64,000 nucleotides of DNA from Neobacillus novalis NBRC 102450. GTDB taxonomy: Bacteria > Bacillota > Bacilli > Bacillales > Cytobacillaceae. This document shows positions 16,707-24,525 of the stretch, piece after piece. The stretch is taken from positions 1 to 64,000 of the forward strand of contig NZ_BCVP01000011.1 of the NCBI RefSeq assembly GCF_001591805.1. Reading direction: 5' to 3'. Made by a program: the position numbers and the translations under genes. A model generated the notes under the pieces. It saw only the letters and a program-made list of their open reading frames with translations. It did no database searches and was not told the origin of the DNA. The first letter of the stretch is position 1. Each line of letters begins with the position of its first letter.

Positions 16707-17492
16707 CTACTTCCCTGTAAATAATGGTTTTCGTTTTTCTTTGAATGCGGCAATTCCTTCTTGATGGTCAGCCGTTTGCACCATTAACGTTTGGACAAGA
16801 CGTTCCTGCTCAAGGATATCCTCAAGTGTGGCTGTAAACGATTGATCAATGAGTTTCTTTTGTTTTCCAAATGCTTTTCCTGGCCCATGAGCTAATTTCA
16901 ACGCCAGCTTTGTCGTTTCTTCTTGGAGCTTTTCTAATGGAACAAGGTAATTGATGACACCCAATTGATAGAGACGCTCAGCCGGAATAGGCTCAGCAGT
17001 ATAGAAGAATTGTTTTGCCAAGTGCGGACCGATTAATCGCGGCAGCAGATAGGAACCGCCGCCATCCGAAATTAATCCCACCTGGGAAAAGCTAAGGGCA
17101 AATTTACCGTCCTCCGCCGCTACAATCAAATCGCAGGCAAGGGCTAAGTTAAATCCGGCACCGGCCGCAAAGCCATGGACCGCCGCTATAATTGGTTTTT
17201 CTGTTGCTTTCATCGATAAAATCAATTCATTTAGCTTGCCAATATGCTCATACACTTGGACCGGCCCTGCCTGCCCCATCGTTTTAACGTCGCCGCCTGC
17301 ACTAAATGAACGACCGGCACCTGACAAAACAATGACCTGGATATCTTCATCATGTTATGCGTTTTGAAGAGATTCCATCAAACCCGTAATCATCTCAGGG
17401 CTAAAGGCATTTAGGCTTTCTGGGCGATTTAATGTTAATGACAACACTGATCCTAATTTTTCAATTAATAAATGCTCTTGCGTCATTTTCAT
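16707..17492 (-). pseudogene. Enoyl-CoA hydratase/isomerase interrupted by an in-frame TAA
   Basis: The full reading starts at ATG 17492 (or 17486) behind AAGGAAAGG and reads MKMTQEHLLIEKLGSVLSL, then LNRPESLNAFSPEM, a normal crotonase N-terminus. At codon 46 a TAA (17355-17357) follows LQNA. The same frame then continues with DIQVIVLSGAGRSFSAGGD and the crotonase core AAGAGFNLALACD to the stop at 16707. Without that stop the gene would be about 260 residues, normal for the family. The oxyanion-hole region lies wholly after the stop. It is either a recent nonsense mutation, a sequencing error, or two separately translated parts. Family: hydration or isomerisation of enoyl-CoA esters. Confidence 0.8.
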
Positions 17493-17582
17493 CTTCCTTT
17501 CCTTCAGTGGTTGTTTCAATCACAACTTTTCCAGCTTTTAATATCGACACAATCGAGGTAATCCCTTTTGCGGCAGCCACCT

Positions 17583-18674
17583 TTAAGTCAGCCTGCTGGT
17601 GATGCTTATCTCAGCAGTTGCTGCTGCATGCAGAATTAAGTTTTTGACAAAATAATTAAAGTTAGCAAACCGGGTATCAGTTGTTTGCCCTTTTTTATAG
17701 CGATAATAAATTTGTTGGCCAATCACCGCCAGCTTAAAATAGGCAAACGTCAAATAAAAGGTGAAGTTGGCAATATCGCGGCCGCTTTTTTTCGCGTATA
17801 GCTCGACAAATTGTTTTCTCGTTAAAAATCCTTCGTGAACCGCGGTAACAGGTGCCTTGCCTAGGCCCTTAATTAAAAGATCCGGATCATCTGGCTGGTT
17901 CCAATAACTCATCGCCGCGCCCAGGTCTGCAAGCGGGTCGCCGACGGTCGTCATTTCCCAATCAAATAAACCGACGATTTCCGTTAAATCTTCGTTAAAC
18001 ATCGCATTATTAAACTTAAAGTCGTAATGAATAATAGTTGCTTCGTGTTTTTTAGGGATATGGTCAAGCAGCCATGTTTTCAAAGAATCAGCGTCAGCAA
18101 TTTCATCAGTCTGCGCCCGTTCATAGCGGCCAATCCAGCCATGTACCTGCCGTTCCATAAAACCATCTGGCTTGCTGATTTCTGCCAGTCCCGTCTGCTT
18201 GTAATCGATGGCATGTAATTCCACCAGCTTATCAACCATTATCTCTGAAAGGCCCCGGCATAGGTCTTTCGTTACTGCGATTCCGTCTGGAAAGGATGTA
18301 TCCAACACTAGACCGTTTTTTCTTTCCATCAGGAAGAACGGGCTCCCAACAATGTCGTGTTTGGTCGAAAAAAGGTAAGGTTTTGGAGCGGAAGGAAAGA
18401 TAGGGTTCAGTTCGGAAAGGATTTTATATTCGCGCTCCATATCATGGGCCCTTGGTGCAACAGGTCCAAGCGGCGGACGCCGTAGCACCGCCTCCCAATC
18501 CCCCAGTTTTAATTGATAGGTTAAATTTGAATGACCGGCGGCAAATTGCAGGATTTCCAGCGATCCCGCAGGAAGTGAATCGATATTCTCTCGCAAAAAT
18601 GTTTCTAATACCGTTAGATTCAATTCTTCTCCTTTTCGAACAGGAATGGTATCTTTACTCATTTGATTATTCAT
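17583..18674 (-). CDS. APH-like phosphotransferase of the ACAD10/11 type
   Basis: 363 residues with the aminoglycoside-phosphotransferase/choline-kinase fold. The nucleotide-binding region is near AAGHSNLTYQLKLGDWEAVLRR; the catalytic loop is IIHYDFKFNNAMF and the metal-binding motif is LFDWEMTTVGDPLADLG. Proteins of this subgroup sit in fatty-acid degradation operons and resemble the kinase domain of acyl-CoA dehydrogenase 10/11, where they phosphorylate hydroxy-acyl groups; that role is inferred here. GGAGG precedes the ATG by seven bases. It is the first gene of the operon and has a TetR-type operator just upstream. Confidence 0.82.
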   Translation of the reverse strand: MNNQMSKDTIPVRKGEELNLTVLETFLRENIDSLPAGSLEILQFAAGHSNLTYQLKLGDWEAVLRRPPLGPVAPRAHDMEREYKILSELNPIFPSAPKPYLFSTKHDIVGSPFFLMERKNGLVLDTSFPDGIAVTKDLCRGLSEIMVDKLVELHAIDYKQTGLAEISKPDGFMERQVHGWIGRYERAQTDEIADADSLKTWLLDHIPKKHEATIIHYDFKFNNAMFNEDLTEIVGLFDWEMTTVGDPLADLGAAMSYWNQPDDPDLLIKGLGKAPVTAVHEGFLTRKQFVELYAKKSGRDIANFTFYLTFAYFKLAVIGQQIYYRYKKGQTTDTRFANFNYFVKNLILHAAATAEISITSRLT

Positions 18675-18689
18675 TGGCCCCCTCCTCTT

Positions 18690-18707
18690 ATACTAACCGG
18701 TTGGTAT
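18690..18707. promoter_or_regulatory. Operator of the TetR regulator, copy 1
   Basis: The near-perfect palindrome ATACTAACCGGTTGGTAT lies about 15 bases before the phosphotransferase start. The identical 18 bases recur at 19357-19374 in front of the TetR gene. Confidence 0.75.
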
Positions 18708-18764
18708 TTTATTTTAAAAAAAGAGAAGGGTATTTCGACTGAAAAACCCGCTCTCACATTTTTT

Positions 18765-19331
18765 TCAATCCATTTGAATTCCCCTTAAAATCATTTCGAC
18801 GAAGATCTCTGCTACTTCCCTGTCAGTACAGCTTCCGTTTGGATTAAACCACTGGTAACTCCAATTTGTTATCCCCAAAATTCCAAATGTAATAATCGCG
18901 GCATTTAAATCAGGGCGCAATTCACCATTCTTCATTCCGGCTTCGATTAACTCCTCTACGTTCAGCCGAAAACGGTCACGCTTAAGATCAATTAAGGCGA
19001 GGCGCTCAGGGCTCAAATTTTTTAATTCTCTAAAAAATATTTTTGCTGCAGAGCCCCGGGGTTTAATGTCGGAAAGCAGCATATAAACAATCTCAAATAA
19101 TTTTTGTTTGCAGGAATTCTTTTCATCTTTAAATATCCGTTCCTGCTGAACAAGCAATTCATTGATGTAGCCTAGATGAATATCCATTAATAATTCTTCT
19201 TTACTCGAGAAGTAATAGTAAAATGTCCCCTTTGTCACGCCAAGAGAATCGACAATATCCTGGATTGATGTCTCACTAAATCCCTTTTTTTCAAATAAGC
19301 GGATGCTTTGTTCCGTTATTTTTTCTTTCAC
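18765..19331 (-). CDS. TetR family regulator of the adjacent acyl-CoA operon
   Basis: About 189 residues. The N-terminal helix-turn-helix is complete: EQSIRLFEKKGFSETSIQDI, then DSLGVTKGTFYYYFSSKEEL. The rest is the helical ligand-binding and dimerisation domain. The frame opens to 19421, but the ATG at 19352 sits beside the operator and lacks a ribosome site. GAGG lies eight bases before the GTG at 19331, giving MKEKITEQ, the usual TetR beginning. Identical operators before this gene and before the phosphotransferase gene imply autoregulation and repression of the operon. An acyl-CoA ligand is likely from context. Confidence 0.85.
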   Translation of the reverse strand: MKEKITEQSIRLFEKKGFSETSIQDIVDSLGVTKGTFYYYFSSKEELLMDIHLGYINELLVQQERIFKDEKNSCKQKLFEIVYMLLSDIKPRGSAAKIFFRELKNLSPERLALIDLKRDRFRLNVEELIEAGMKNGELRPDLNAAIITFGILGITNWSYQWFNPNGSCTDREVAEIFVEMILRGIQMD

Positions 19332-19356
19332 CTTTATGTCCTCACAATCCATATTT

Positions 19357-19374
19357 ATACTAACCGGTTGGTAT
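19357..19374. promoter_or_regulatory. Operator of the TetR regulator, copy 2
   Basis: ATACTAACCGGTTGGTAT, identical to copy 1, overlaps a TATAAAT sequence on the minus strand that may be the -10 region of the TetR gene. Confidence 0.75.
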
Positions 19375-19442
19375 CTCATTGCAACAATTATACATCCCAA
19401 AATGTAAATATTCAAATTCATTTCTAAATATTCTAAAAAATC

Positions 19443-19640
19443 TTACGGATATCTCTTAAATGACTTCTTTTGCTTATTCATCACTTCATGCGATTTTTCG
19501 ATAATATCCGTTAAGACATCGCCTTTGTAGATTCTCCCAAGCTTCAACCCCTGTTGGTAGTACACGACAATTTCATCAAGTTTTGCTGAGGTTTCCTTCG
19601 TGATCCTCACATTTAATTGAATTCTCTCGGTTTCCTTCAT
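19443..19640 (-). CDS. Small ribbon-helix-helix-like protein, 65 aa
   Basis: Short basic protein beginning MKETERIQLNVRITKETSAK, a pattern like the beta-strand and helix of CopG/Arc-type DNA-binding proteins. The following helices are LDEIVVYYQQGLKLG and DVLTDIIEKSHEVM. AGGGGTG lies eight bases before the ATG at 19640; a GTG three codons earlier is too close to it. It lies between the TetR and VanW genes on its own. No toxin partner is present, so I do not call it an antitoxin. Function is unknown. Confidence 0.55.
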   Translation of the reverse strand: MKETERIQLNVRITKETSAKLDEIVVYYQQGLKLGRIYKGDVLTDIIEKSHEVMNKQKKSFKRYP

Positions 19641-19834
19641 GATAGACACCCCTATTCTACTGTTAGCTAGTTGCTAGCAGTTAACTATTTCATTGTTATT
19701 AATTGTTAATATACTATAATTCTACAAATTTTTCATTAAAATAAAAAAAGGGCCCTCATTTAAATTCTTCCCTTCCTGGTTACATGAAATGGCAAACTTC
19801 TAGCAATATTATAACGAGGGAGGTGTATGCTGGA

Positions 19835-20716
19835 ATGATTTTACCTTGGATATTTGCAGTAGTGCTCGCTGGCCAACAAATCCATGTACCAGATAGTTTA
19901 ACCATTACCAAAGACGGCAACAATGTGACAAACATCAATCGGTTAGATTTTTCCTTGCCATATACTGATTTGCCAATTATTGATTCCAACAAATACAATC
20001 AATTTTTAGACAAATTAGATAAACAATTTGCGGTTGAACCTGAAAATGCCCGCTTAGATAACAATGGAAATATTTTAGCAGAACAAACAGGCCTTCGAAT
20101 TCATCGCCAGGCGTTCACGGAACAATTCTATATTTACTTTTTTTCACATAAACAATCCCAGATGGAAATTCCTATGCTTACCGTTTATCCAAAAGTAGAT
20201 AGTGAATTACTCAGTAATATCCGCAGTTTGCGTATTGGCCGTTATGTTACTTCTTTTAATTCGCATAATAAAAACCGCTCTACCAATATTGAATTAGCAG
20301 CAAAAGCGATTAATAATCATGTCGTCTTTCCTGGAGAGGTGTTTTCTTTTAACAAAGTAGTAGGTAAAAGGACAGGTGCACGGGGCTACCTGCGGGCTAA
20401 AGTGATTGTCAGAGGTGAGTATGCTGAGGACATTGGCGGGGGTATTTGCCAAGTTTCCTCAACACTCTTTAATGCTGTTGATAATGCCGGGCTTAAGATT
20501 GTCGAACGTTTTTCTCACAGTCGGTCGGTTCCCTATATTCCACCCGGGCGTGATGCCACTGTCAGCTGGTATGGACCAGACTTTGGATTTAAAAATAGTT
20601 ATAATCAGCCAGTGTTAATCCAAGCAAGGACACTTGGACATTTATTAATCATTAAGCTCTATTCTGCAGAAAACATCGAGTACATACCGCGGAAAGTACC
20701 CGCCGCCATAAATTGA
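19835..20716 (+). CDS. VanW family protein, exported
   Basis: About 293 residues. An N-terminal hydrophobic stretch (MILPWIFAVVLAG) looks like a signal peptide or anchor. The VanW domain is in the second half: FPGEVFSFNKVVGKRTGARGY, then the hallmark GGGICQVSSTLFNAV and RDATVSWYGPDF. VanW proteins occur in glycopeptide-resistance clusters and as stand-alone cell-envelope proteins of unknown activity; no van genes are nearby. GGGAGGTG lies nine bases before the ATG at 19835, so the longer frame from 19784 is rejected. Confidence 0.85.
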   Translation: MILPWIFAVVLAGQQIHVPDSLTITKDGNNVTNINRLDFSLPYTDLPIIDSNKYNQFLDKLDKQFAVEPENARLDNNGNILAEQTGLRIHRQAFTEQFYIYFFSHKQSQMEIPMLTVYPKVDSELLSNIRSLRIGRYVTSFNSHNKNRSTNIELAAKAINNHVVFPGEVFSFNKVVGKRTGARGYLRAKVIVRGEYAEDIGGGICQVSSTLFNAVDNAGLKIVERFSHSRSVPYIPPGRDATVSWYGPDFGFKNSYNQPVLIQARTLGHLLIIKLYSAENIEYIPRKVPAAIN

Positions 20717-20717
20717 C

Positions 20718-20746
20718 AAAAGTCCGCTAAGAATGCGGACTTTTTT
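20718..20746. terminator. Bidirectional terminator after the VanW gene
   Basis: AAAGTCCGC/GCGGACTTT stem with a seven-base loop followed by six T; it also closes the convergent small gene. Confidence 0.85.
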
Positions 20747-20748
20747 AA

Positions 20749-21024
20749 TTATTGATTATTTTTATTTAAGGCGCTTGTTAAAAGCTCTTCTGAAAATTCG
20801 GTTAAGGCTGTATCATCCATCTTATTAAAATTAATCTTTGAGGAAAAGTTTTTTACTGCATTTTGTAAAGGAAGTGCTAAGTCTTTACGCCTTCCTCTTC
20901 CTCTAGCTGCGCCAAAAACGGCCGCGCCTAGGCCGATCCCTACGAGAGATGCCCACATGGCGCCCCTGCCTTTTCGTTTCGGTGCAAATAATTTAATAAA
21001 CGGCTGCCTCCTAATGTCCCTCAT
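20749..21024 (-). CDS. Small basic protein with one hydrophobic segment, 91 aa
   Basis: It begins MRDIRRQPFIKLFAPKRKG and is followed by one Gly/Ala-rich hydrophobic stretch (MWASLVGIGLGAAVFGAA) and an RGRGRRKD basic patch. The C-terminal half is helical and polar. AAGGAG lies eight bases before the ATG at 21024. The frame starts six codons earlier. I do not recognise the family; a small membrane-associated protein is inferred. Confidence 0.55.
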   Translation of the reverse strand: MRDIRRQPFIKLFAPKRKGRGAMWASLVGIGLGAAVFGAARGRGRRKDLALPLQNAVKNFSSKINFNKMDDTALTEFSEELLTSALNKNNQ

Positions 21025-21131
21025 CAACAGCACTCCTTCCACAAATATGGAAATTGGATTTTACCCCTTTCCATTTGCTTAATTTGTGCATTTACAGCTG
21101 AAAATATGATTTAAAAACTGTTTTTGCTTTG

Positions 21132-21704
21132 TTACTTACTGGAAGGATTTTGACCATATAGGTGGTAAAGTTTTTCTTTGGATAAAAATAAATAATTGAG
21201 ACTATTGGTACGAAAGTTTTTGATGGAGGAACTAGAGATTAAGGAAATAGGCAGCTGGCCCAGCTTTTTAAAATATTTATACCAGCTGTTACTCGGAGGA
21301 TAACTTTCAAAGCCTAATGACCTAATCCCCTTATTTATTGTAGTAATTCCAATAATCCCTTTAATATTAGACTCCTCAGGGTGGTCTTTCAGATAACTTG
21401 CAAGCAAAGGCATAGAACTTAGAACTAGCTTATACATCAGCCTTGCCCTCATTAAATCATTTTTTATTTTTTTAAATTCATGTAATAGCCTAATATTATG
21501 CAAATGAATTTTTAATAAACAATCGTTTCTGTTTATCTTTGTACCATCGGCAAGAGTGAAATTCCCTCCTTTGTATTTGGTAATTCGAACCCGAAATACC
21601 GATTGGTTATTTTGGTCATCATTAATATAATGCAAACGGGAACATAAATAAAATAGCGGGTCTATAAGCTTCCAGATCCATAATATTGTTAGCCGTAAAA
21701 TCAT
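21132..21704 (-). CDS. ykoP: YkoP-like protein
   Basis: 190 residues starting with a hydrophobic stretch (MILRLTILWIWKLIDPLFYL). The rest is mixed, with GGNFTLADGTKINRNDCLLKIHLHN and IKGIIGITTINKG. From memory this fits B. subtilis YkoP, whose gene lies beside the phosphoesterase ykoQ; here too a YkoQ-like gene lies next to it. A GGGAG site precedes the ATG. No activity is known. The identification rests on length, wording and neighbour, so it is moderate. Confidence 0.55.
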   Translation of the reverse strand: MILRLTILWIWKLIDPLFYLCSRLHYINDDQNNQSVFRVRITKYKGGNFTLADGTKINRNDCLLKIHLHNIRLLHEFKKIKNDLMRARLMYKLVLSSMPLLASYLKDHPEESNIKGIIGITTINKGIRSLGFESYPPSNSWYKYFKKLGQLPISLISSSSIKNFRTNSLNYLFLSKEKLYHLYGQNPSSK

Positions 21705-21794
21705 CTTAGACTCACTCCCTTAACGGTCTACATCCATAGGATGATAAAGATGTTTCGTTTTTAGTTTGGTAATCTAAGGATATGTATCGGACAT

Positions 21795-21824
21795 GAAAAA
21801 AAGCCGGTAATTAGCCCGGCTTTA
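21795..21824 (-). terminator. Terminator of the phosphoesterase gene
   Basis: Minus-strand AAAGCCGGG/CCGGCTTTTTTT hairpin overlapping the stop codon. Confidence 0.75.
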
Positions 21825-22622
21825 AGAAATTTGGTGAAAGGTAATTTCAGGACGACTGCCAATACGGATATTAACACCTGTCTGACCAAGGCCTTCACTT
21901 ATATAAAATGGCTTACCGTTGTGATAGTGCAGTCCTTTAATAATGTTCATCTGAACAAGTTTCCCCATCTTCATTAAGTGAAATGGTTTTGGCCAATGGA
22001 TTTGTCCGCCATGAAAATGGCCAGATAAGAGGTAATCAAAAGCGTAGTCCTTCATTTGCAGAACCACGTTTGGATCATGTGTCAAAACAAGATTGTAACC
22101 ATTTGGTAAATTTCGATAAGATTCTTCAATATTGCTTCGGCCTGAATGATTATCATCAATTCCGATAATATTAAGTGTATCGTCATTAATGTTTAATGAT
22201 ACATGCTGATTTTGAAGTGTGATACAGCCATTTTCCTCTAAGGTTTGTTTTAAGCAATCGAAATTTTCACCTTTAAGGTAATAATCATGATTACCGAAGA
22301 CAGCGTAAATCCCAAGTTTCGGATTTATTCTGCCTAACACGTTTAAATATGGAATTAATTTCGGAATACTTTTTTTTCTGTCAAGAAAATCACCCGTTAA
22401 GGCAATCAAATCAATCGATTCCTTCGAAACGGATTGATACAATTCCTCCGGTGAAATCGATATATTTTCAAGATGAATATCAGAAAGATGAAGAATATTC
22501 AAGTCCGGATGCGCTAATTTTGAGTGAGAAATTCGAATTGTATTAATGGCTACTTTCTTTGTATTTTTATAAGCCCGATAGAAAATAACGAATAGAATGA
22601 TGATGCTAATTAGAAAAATCAA
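21822..22622 (-). CDS. ykoQ: Membrane-anchored calcineurin-like phosphoesterase (YkoQ-like)
   Basis: 266 residues. One N-terminal membrane segment (MIFLISIIILFVIFYRAY) precedes a metallophosphoesterase domain. Metal ligands are visible in HLSDIHLE, ALTGDFLDR, GNHDYY, THDP and GHFHGGQIHWP. The family hydrolyses phosphomonoesters or diesters, and related YaeI-type enzymes act at the membrane on lipid-linked substrates; the substrate here is unknown. The start is a TTG with GGGAGGGG six bases upstream. The YkoP-like gene lies downstream. Confidence 0.8.
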   Translation of the reverse strand: MIFLISIIILFVIFYRAYKNTKKVAINTIRISHSKLAHPDLNILHLSDIHLENISISPEELYQSVSKESIDLIALTGDFLDRKKSIPKLIPYLNVLGRINPKLGIYAVFGNHDYYLKGENFDCLKQTLEENGCITLQNQHVSLNINDDTLNIIGIDDNHSGRSNIEESYRNLPNGYNLVLTHDPNVVLQMKDYAFDYLLSGHFHGGQIHWPKPFHLMKMGKLVQMNIIKGLHYHNGKPFYISEGLGQTGVNIRIGSRPEITFHQIS

Positions 22623-22799
22623 AGATATCCCCTCCCACTACTGAGTATAGTAGGATGTGCTGATACTTTATAGTGGTAGTTGATGGGAAGATTAGTTTAC
22701 ATAATATCATTATAGTAAATAAAAATTAAAACGTAATAAAAAGAACCTCTCTCCGCTTCTTATCATACTATGCAAAAAAAAGATAAGTAGGTGGAGTCT

Positions 22800-23513
22800 A
22801 TGGGAGGATTAACGTATATTGATTTCTTAGCCAAGTTTGGTGTTGGCGGAGCCCATCCTGGTGGAATTCCTTTAACCAAAAATATGCTTACCGGAGAAAA
22901 TATTACTAAGAACACTGCTATTTTGGATGCAGGCTGCGGTACGGGACAAACTACTGCTTATTTATCCCAGCAGTATAACGCAAACGTATACGGATTGGAG
23001 CTCAATCCAATTATGCTTGAAAAGGCGAAGACCCGATTTGAAACCTTACAGCTTCCAATTCAATTATTCCAAGGTTCAATTGAAGATATTCCGTTTGAAG
23101 ATCAGACTTTCGACATTATCTTGTCTGAGTCTGTTTTAGCTTTTGTTAATAAACCGACAGCATTAAGGGAATTTTACCGAGTATTAAAAAGTGGCGGCCG
23201 CTTAATTGCCAACGAAATGACCATAAATACAAAATTAAGTCCGCTTGAAGAAGCAGAAATTAAGAAATTTTATGGCTTAGATTCTTTATTACTGGAGGAA
23301 GATTGGAAGCGAATTTTAGAAACCACCGGGTTTCAAAATATTGAATTACAAAGCCAGCCACAAACCATGAGTCAAGGTAACCCGGCCCAGGAATTTAATT
23401 TTTCAAAGAACTTTGAACCGGAGCTTTTTGATATTCTTAATCAGCATGGAAATATTGTCATCAAGTATCATGATATTTTAAGCTATCGTACTATTTTCTG
23501 TACAAAATTGTAA
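22800..23513 (+). CDS. Class I SAM-dependent methyltransferase
   Basis: About 237 residues. Motif I is ILDAGCGTGQTTAYL near residue 45, the acidic motif YGLELNPIML follows, then IEDIPFEDQTFDIILSESV and the FYRVLKSGGRLI post-motif. It belongs to the Methyltransf_11/25 group; the acceptor is unknown. The ATG at 22800 with AGGTGG upstream is preferred over the GTG at 22791. It is a single gene closed by its own terminator. Confidence 0.78.
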   Translation: MGGLTYIDFLAKFGVGGAHPGGIPLTKNMLTGENITKNTAILDAGCGTGQTTAYLSQQYNANVYGLELNPIMLEKAKTRFETLQLPIQLFQGSIEDIPFEDQTFDIILSESVLAFVNKPTALREFYRVLKSGGRLIANEMTINTKLSPLEEAEIKKFYGLDSLLLEEDWKRILETTGFQNIELQSQPQTMSQGNPAQEFNFSKNFEPELFDILNQHGNIVIKYHDILSYRTIFCTKL

Positions 23514-23520
23514 TGGATCA

Positions 23521-23551
23521 AAGCCCCATATTTTTTTGATGGGGCTTTTTT
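23521..23551 (+). terminator. Terminator of the methyltransferase gene
   Basis: AAGCCCCAT/ATGGGGCTT stem followed by T-run. Confidence 0.8.
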
Positions 23552-23674
23552 ACTTTATCAATTAATACATCCCGCCCCTTTTCAAGAAAAGGACAAGATC
23601 TAGTTCATTTGCCTGTGCAACCAACAACCTCCTTTCATATTTTATAGCAAGTACCGTTAAAGGAGGAATTTGGA

Positions 23675-23911
23675 ATGAATCTAAATTATGAGCAAGCACG
23701 TGGTTTAGAGGGAAAAGTCATCAAGGTTCAAAATCATGAAGGAAAATGGGTAATGGGACGGGTGGTCAAGGTAAGAAAAGATGGCCTTGAGCTCGAAGAA
23801 GTTAATTCCACAAGCTCGAATGATGGATACGGTTACGGCTTTTGGGGTCGTAGACCGTTTTTCAGACCGTTCTTTGTCCCATTTATTGGTTTTCCTTTCT
23901 TCTTTTGGTAA
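23675..23911 (+). CDS. Small protein with SH3-like core and Phe/Pro-rich tail, 78 aa
   Basis: The first 50 residues look like a small beta-barrel (GKVIKVQNHEGKWVMGRVVKV). The tail after a Gly-Tyr stretch is made almost only of Phe, Pro, Arg and Trp (RRPFFRPFFVPFIGFPFFFW). A strong AAAGGAGG site precedes the ATG. CATATTTT at about 23634 with an upstream AC could be a sigma-K-type -10, but that is weak. The aromatic tail suggests membrane or spore-coat association; this is inference. Confidence 0.65.
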   Translation: MNLNYEQARGLEGKVIKVQNHEGKWVMGRVVKVRKDGLELEEVNSTSSNDGYGYGFWGRRPFFRPFFVPFIGFPFFFW

Positions 23912-23942
23912 GCAAGTATAGCTTTATACTTGCTTTTTTTTT
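23911..23942 (+). terminator. Terminator of the aromatic-tail small protein gene
   Basis: AGCAAGTATA/TATACTTGCT stem followed by nine T, directly at the stop codon. Confidence 0.85.
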
Positions 23943-24001
23943 GTTTTAAAGCTTCGGCTCTCCCCTTCCCGACAGTTAATAGGATGGACTTGTTTATTTA
24001 A

Positions 24002-24031
24002 GTGAATATTATTGACATTCCGTCGGAAAAT
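24002..24031 (+). promoter_or_regulatory. Possible sigma-G promoter of csgA
   Basis: TGAATA at 24002-24007 and GAAAATA at 24025-24031 with a 17-base spacer resemble the sigma-G pattern TGnATA / CATAnTA, with a weak -10. CsgA of B. subtilis is sigma-G dependent. Confidence 0.4.
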
Positions 24032-24056
24032 AATGCTGAAAGGATGGGTGAAGACA

Positions 24057-24308
24057 ATGGATAAAACATTAGGCTATCTTAGGGAAATTTTATCAAATTA
24101 TACCGATGAACATATAGAAGGCAGACAACTATACCGGAAATTACTGGAAGGCCATTATGCCTCTGAAGGAGCTTTTGTCCGTGATTTAAACCAAAAAGAA
24201 AGTCATTTTTTAAATAAAATTCTCCCAACTGAAATTAGCTATGCGAAAGAGGAACAGGACGAAAAAAGAGCTTATCAGCTAAATGAGGTGTATGAACTGT
24301 TATTTTAA
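24057..24308 (+). CDS. csgA: Sigma-G-dependent sporulation protein CsgA
   Basis: 83 residues starting MDKTLGYLREILSN and ending KRAYQLNEVYELLF, which matches remembered B. subtilis CsgA (MDVTLGYLRE... ELNEVYELL) in length and both ends. The protein is made in the forespore; its precise role is not known. The frame extends 15 codons upstream, but homologues and the AAGGATGGG region support the ATG at 24057. This gene is good evidence that the host forms endospores. Confidence 0.85.
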   Translation: MDKTLGYLREILSNYTDEHIEGRQLYRKLLEGHYASEGAFVRDLNQKESHFLNKILPTEISYAKEEQDEKRAYQLNEVYELLF

Positions 24309-24314
24309 GTTAAG

Positions 24315-24341
24315 AAAGATGGCAGAATTTCTGCCATCTTT
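24315..24341 (+). terminator. Hairpin after csgA
   Basis: Perfect 12-bp stem AAAGATGGCAGA/TCTGCCATCTTT with a three-base loop. Only a short T-run follows, so termination may be partial. Confidence 0.6.
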
Positions 24342-24525
24342 ATCAGCCATATTTCATTTTTTGCGAAAAATATTTCCGAGGTAAGCGCACAGTACGACAA
24401 ATGAAGATGGATATACTGTGCTCATTTCCCTATTAAGTGACACAAAATGCCTTGAAATTACAAGAACCAATCTTGTTTATTTGCTAATTTAGCCTAAATG
24501 CGACAAGCCGCTTCCCATTGAGCTG

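Noticed and set aside
17461..17580. 39-codon minus-strand frame between phosphotransferase and hydratase genes
   Set aside because: Amino acid composition looks gene-like, but the GTG start has a poor ribosome site and it overlaps the hydratase start; kept only as a remark.
19443..19640. Antitoxin of a toxin-antitoxin pair
   Set aside because: The protein looks ribbon-helix-helix-like, but no small toxin-like frame adjoins it on the same strand.
19835..20716. Vancomycin-resistance locus suggested by VanW
   Set aside because: No vanHAX, vanR/S or ligase genes are nearby; stand-alone VanW proteins are common in Firmicutes.
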